Below are positions 61,088-64,000 of a stretch of 64,000 bases of DNA, piece by piece. Below the pieces are notes generated by a model, which saw only the letters and a program-made list of their open reading frames with translations, was not told where the DNA came from and did not search any database. The stretch is from Streptomyces sp. NBC_00287. GTDB lineage: Bacteria; Actinomycetota; Actinomycetes; Streptomycetales; Streptomycetaceae. Each line of letters opens with the position of its first letter. Position 1 is the stretch's first letter. Both the position numbers and the translations under genes were made by a program. Location: positions 8,618,001 to 8,682,000 of the forward strand of contig NZ_CP108053.1 of the NCBI RefSeq assembly GCF_036173105.1, given 5' to 3'.

Positions 61088-61839
61088 ACGGCCGGTTCCT
61101 CCTCCGTGCTGGCCAGGATCTCGGCGATGTGGACGGGCCGCATCCCGGTCCTGAGCCGGGCCATGGTCCCGCCGATGTGCATCAGACAGGAGTTGTCGGC
61201 CGAGCACAGCACCTCCGCGCCCGTCGACTCGGCGTTGCGCACCTTGTCGGCTCCCATCGCCGCGGAGACATCGGAGTTCTTCACGGCGAAGGTGCCGCCG
61301 AAGCCGCAGCACTCGTCGGCGCCCGGCAGCTCGACCAGCTCAAGACCCTTGACGGCCTGGAGGAGCCGCTGGGGCTTGTCGGCGAGACCGAGTCCGCGCA
61401 GGCCGTGACAGGCCGGGTGGTAGGTCACCTTGTGCGGGTAGTACGCCCCGACGTCCGTCACCCCCAGCACATCCACCAGGAACTCCGTCAGCTCGTAGGT
61501 CTTCGGCACCACGGGCGCGAGGGTGGCCGCGAGGGTGTCCCCGCGCCCTTCCGCCCGCGCCCGCTCGCCCATCCGCGGGTACAGCTCCCGCACCATCGCC
61601 CCGCACGACCCGGATGGGGTGACGATCGCCTCGTACTCTCCGAAGACATCGGAGAAATGCCGGGCCAGTGGCTCCGCGCCATGCCGGTAGCCGGTGTTGT
61701 AGTGCGCCTGCCCGCAGCAGGTCTGGGCCATCGGGAAGTCGACCTCGACACCGAGCCTGGTCAGCAGCTTCACCACGGCGCGCCCGGTGTCCGGATAGAG
61801 CGTGTCGTTGACACAGGTCAGGAACAGAGCGACACGCAT
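61084..61839 (-). CDS. lutA: Lactate utilization protein A
   Basis: LutA/YkgE-type protein, 251 aa, with two CCG cysteine-rich domains (TCCGQAHYNTG around residue 41 and ECCGFGGTFAVKN around 178), as in heterodisulfide-reductase-related enzymes; these likely hold the active cluster. ATG 61839 has AAGGAG upstream. It follows rhaB by 71 nt on the same strand, so lactate formed from rhamnose is oxidised by enzymes of the same operon. Confidence 0.92.
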   Translation of the reverse strand: MRVALFLTCVNDTLYPDTGRAVVKLLTRLGVEVDFPMAQTCCGQAHYNTGYRHGAEPLARHFSDVFGEYEAIVTPSGSCGAMVRELYPRMGERARAEGRGDTLAATLAPVVPKTYELTEFLVDVLGVTDVGAYYPHKVTYHPACHGLRGLGLADKPQRLLQAVKGLELVELPGADECCGFGGTFAVKNSDVSAAMGADKVRNAESTGAEVLCSADNSCLMHIGGTMARLRTGMRPVHIAEILASTEEEPAV

Positions 61840-61910
61840 CGCGGCTCCTTGTCGTCGATCATCGGATGAGTGCAGGGTAATGCGGGGTCGCGGCCCGGGG
61901 GAGACCCCGC

Positions 61911-63338
61911 TCACCCGTGGGCGAGCCGGGCCGCCGCCTCCCGCCACCGGGCGGCGTCGCCCCGTGGCTCGTACCGGGTCAACGGCTGGGTACGGGTGAG
62001 CAGTTGCCGCCCGTCCGCGAGGTCACGGACGAGGCCGTGCGGGCGCGCCTGGACCAGGACATTGCCGAGGGCCGCCGCCTCCGTCGGACCCGCCACCACC
62101 GGCAGCCCGCAGGCGTCGGCGGTGAGCTGGCAGAGCAGGGCGTTACGGGTGCCGCCCCCGACGATGTACACGACATCCACCGGCCGGTCGGCCAGCCGCT
62201 GGGCGTCCGCGACGGCCCTGCGATGGGCCAGCGCGAGCGAGTCGAGGATGCAGCGCGTGATCTCGGCGGGCGACTCGGGCACCGGCTGCCCGGAGTTCCG
62301 GCAGGCCTCGGCGATCCGCTCCGGCATCCGGCCCGGCGCGAGGAACGCCGCGTCGCCCGCGTCCACGACCGACCGCAGCGCCGGCGCCTTGGCCGCCTGG
62401 AGCAGCAGCCCGCCCAGATCCGGCTCGCCCCAGGCGCGCAGGCACTCCTGGAGCAGCCACAGGCCCATGATGTTCCGCAGGTAGCGGACCGTGCCGTCGA
62501 GCCCCAGCTCATTGGTGAAGTTGGCGGCCCGGCTCTCCTCGGTGAGGACGGGCGCGTCCAGCTCCATGCCGGCCAGCGACCAGGTCCCCGTACAGATGTA
62601 CGCGAACCGCTCACCGGCGGCGGCCGGGACGGCGGCCACGGCGGACGCGGTGTCATGCGAACCGACCGCTGTCACCGGCACCGGCCCGGCGAGCCCTGTC
62701 TCCTCCAGCACCTCGGGCCGCAGCACGCCGGCCGGGTCGCCGGGCTGCCGCAGCGGTGCGAAGAGGTCCAGGTCGATGCCGACCCTGGCGGCGATGTCGT
62801 ACGACCAGTCGCGGGTCCGGGGATCGATCAGCTGGGTGGTGGAGGCGTTGGTCAGCTCGGTGCCCTGCTCGCCGGTGAGCCAGTACGTCAGCAGATCGGG
62901 GATGAGCAACAGGCGCTGCGCACCGGCGAGATGATCGGCCACCAGCTGGTACAGGGTGTTGAAGGGCGCGTACTGCAGTCCCGTCGCGGCGTACAGCTCG
63001 GGGGCGGGCACGGTCGCCCACACCTTCTCCGCGACGCCCTCGGTCCTGGCGTCCCGGTAGTGCACGGGATTGCCGAGCAGCGCCCCGTCCGCGTCCAGCA
63101 GCCCGTAGTCCACGGCCCAGCTGTCGATGCCGACCGAGTCCACCTGGCCCGCCGCCCGGAGTCCGTCCAAGACGCCGCCGTAGAGCGAGAGAATGTCCCA
63201 CCGCAGCCCTTCCGGCACCCGCACCGGCCGGTTCACGAACCGGTGCGCCTCGCTCAGCTCCAGGCTGTCGGGCCCGACGCGGCCGACCATGACACGTCCG
63301 CTGGACGCGCCGAGGTCGACCGCGGCGTACGACTTCAT
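61911..63338 (-). CDS. rhaB: Rhamnulokinase
   Basis: FGGY-family sugar kinase, about 475 aa, phosphorylating L-rhamnulose at O-1. N-terminal ATP-phosphate motif AVDLGASSGRVMVG, catalytic region VDSVGIDSWAVDYGLLD, and VVYIVGGGTRNALLCQLTADA near the adenine site. The start at ATG 63338 matches family N-termini (MKSYAAVDLG); a GTG at 63350 overlapping the upstream stop by 4 nt is an alternative. Placed between the aldolase/dehydrogenase and lutABC, it is the second step of rhamnose breakdown. Confidence 0.9.
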   Translation of the reverse strand: MKSYAAVDLGASSGRVMVGRVGPDSLELSEAHRFVNRPVRVPEGLRWDILSLYGGVLDGLRAAGQVDSVGIDSWAVDYGLLDADGALLGNPVHYRDARTEGVAEKVWATVPAPELYAATGLQYAPFNTLYQLVADHLAGAQRLLLIPDLLTYWLTGEQGTELTNASTTQLIDPRTRDWSYDIAARVGIDLDLFAPLRQPGDPAGVLRPEVLEETGLAGPVPVTAVGSHDTASAVAAVPAAAGERFAYICTGTWSLAGMELDAPVLTEESRAANFTNELGLDGTVRYLRNIMGLWLLQECLRAWGEPDLGGLLLQAAKAPALRSVVDAGDAAFLAPGRMPERIAEACRNSGQPVPESPAEITRCILDSLALAHRRAVADAQRLADRPVDVVYIVGGGTRNALLCQLTADACGLPVVAGPTEAAALGNVLVQARPHGLVRDLADGRQLLTRTQPLTRYEPRGDAARWREAAARLAHG

Positions 63339-63346
63339 GGACCCGC

Positions 63347-64000
63347 TCACCGCAGGAAGGCGGCCGCGACGCCGGCGTCGACCGGGACGTGCAGCCCCGT
63401 GGTGTGCGTCAAGTCGCCGCCGGTGAGGGCGAAGACGGCATTGGCGACATGCTCCGGGAGGACCTCCCGCTTGAGGATGGTGCGCTGGGCGTAGAACTCA
63501 CCCAGCTTCTCCTCCTCGACCCCGTACACGGCGGCCCGCTGGGCACCCCAACCAGCGGCGAAGATCCCCGAGCCGCGTACGACGCCGTCCGGGTTGACGC
63601 CGTTGACACGGATGCCGTGCTCGCCCAACTCGGCGGCCAGCAGCCGGACTTGATGAGCCTGGTCGGCCTTGGTGGCGGAGTAGGCGATGTTGTTCGGACC
63701 GGCGAAGACGGCGTTCTTGGAGGCGATGTACACGAGGTCGCCGCCCAGCTCCTGCGCGATCATCACGCGGGCGGCCTCCCTCGACACCAGGAAGGACCCG
63801 CGGGCCATGATGTCGTGCTGCAGGTCCCAGTCCTTGGCCGAAGTTTCCAGCAGTGGCTTGGAGATGGAGATCCCGGCGTTGTTCACGACGAGGTCGACCC
63901 CGCCGAAGGCGAGCACGGCGGCCTTGAAGGCGTCGGCGATCTGCTGCTCGTCCGTCACATCCACGGTGACGGCGACGGCCTTGTCGGAACCGCCCAACTC
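63347..64000 (-). CDS. Rhamnulose-1-phosphate aldolase/lactaldehyde dehydrogenase (partial)
   Basis: Only the C-terminal ~217 residues are in the window. They form an SDR dehydrogenase domain: VVNNAGISISKP, the catalytic IAYSATKADQ with Tyr/Lys, and SKNAVFAGPNN. This matches the C-terminal half of the bifunctional RhaD-type enzyme, whose N-terminal half cleaves rhamnulose-1-phosphate to DHAP and L-lactaldehyde and whose SDR half oxidises lactaldehyde to lactate. The assignment rests on the rhaB and lut neighbours; a free SDR is possible, since the N-terminus is cut off by the window edge. Confidence 0.78.
   Translation of the reverse strand, partial: ELGGSDKAVAVTVDVTDEQQIADAFKAAVLAFGGVDLVVNNAGISISKPLLETSAKDWDLQHDIMARGSFLVSREAARVMIAQELGGDLVYIASKNAVFAGPNNIAYSATKADQAHQVRLLAAELGEHGIRVNGVNPDGVVRGSGIFAAGWGAQRAAVYGVEEEKLGEFYAQRTILKREVLPEHVANAVFALTGGDLTHTTGLHVPVDAGVAAAFLR

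Overview
The window is chromosomal DNA of a Streptomyces-like actinomycete. The base composition is very GC-rich with strong third-position G/C bias. GTG starts and 4-nt ATGA/GTGA gene overlaps are common, Tat-type signal peptides occur, and the gene families (SpoIIE-type PAS phosphatase, DUF5959, DauR-like regulator, GH35/GH78/GH109 glycosidases, LacI/TetR regulators) are typical of the genus. I see no rRNA, tRNA, insertion sequence, CRISPR array or integrase.

Layout. 1-6.6 kb: a PAS/GAF/SpoIIE phosphatase gene broken by a frameshift and running off the left edge, an acyltransferase-3 membrane protein, a DUF998 membrane protein, and a coupled aminotransferase-MFS pair. 6.6-12.2 kb: an unusual leftward block of an orphan LuxR-type regulator, an M6 metalloprotease with a P-domain, a subtilase with a long unassigned N-terminus, and a ComEC-type metallo-beta-lactamase-fold hydrolase. 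None of the three hydrolases has a visible signal peptide; this is my main candidate for an undescribed system. 12.3-13.9 kb: an NCS1 permease with a cysteine-rich tail. 14.3-18.3 kb: a pyranose-2-oxidase-like flavoenzyme, an IolE-like TIM barrel and a beta-propeller resembling fungal aldos-2-ulose dehydratase, forming a probable sugar-oxidation pathway. A membrane NACHT/STAND ATPase starts 2 nt after the propeller gene and faces a small cysteine-motif protein and a SIR2-domain protein (18.3-23.1 kb), a defence-like neighbourhood.

23-25.4 kb: an SRPBCC protein, an MFS exporter and a frameshifted DUF5959 gene. 25.5-34.5 kb: a GH109-type oxidoreductase, an orphan molybdopterin-dehydrogenase FAD subunit with a strong hairpin terminator, and a LacI regulator downstream of two GH35 beta-galactosidases and an MFS transporter. 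The MFS promoter contains a perfect 18-bp LacI-type operator between its -35 and -10 elements. 34.6-41.8 kb: a tightly coupled set (flavin monooxygenase, FMN alpha-hydroxy-acid oxidase, atypical P450, CPA2 antiporter, ThDP enzyme) that looks like a small uncharacterised biosynthetic cluster. Its P450/antiporter junction carries four tandem 44-bp copies of a translation start region. 41.9-44.1 kb: a DauR-like regulator coupled to a PLP ammonia-lyase, then a cupin.

44.1-48.9 kb: an inferred TetR regulon. Copies of a GGAAACCGATCGGTTTCC-type palindrome lie between a quinone-oxidoreductase-like MDR gene and an SDR gene, and next to the TetR gene; a MoxR/CoxE pair lies between. 49-55.7 kb: a small FtsX-type ABC exporter, and a glycine-betaine/choline-type ABC system (two permeases and a lipoprotein on the plus strand, the CBS-domain ATPase convergent on the minus strand) around an unknown membrane protein. 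55.9-64 kb: L-rhamnose use. An exported GH78 alpha-L-rhamnosidase converges on a leftward operon of the aldolase/dehydrogenase (partial at the right edge), rhamnulokinase RhaB and LutABC, which together could take rhamnose through lactaldehyde and lactate to pyruvate.
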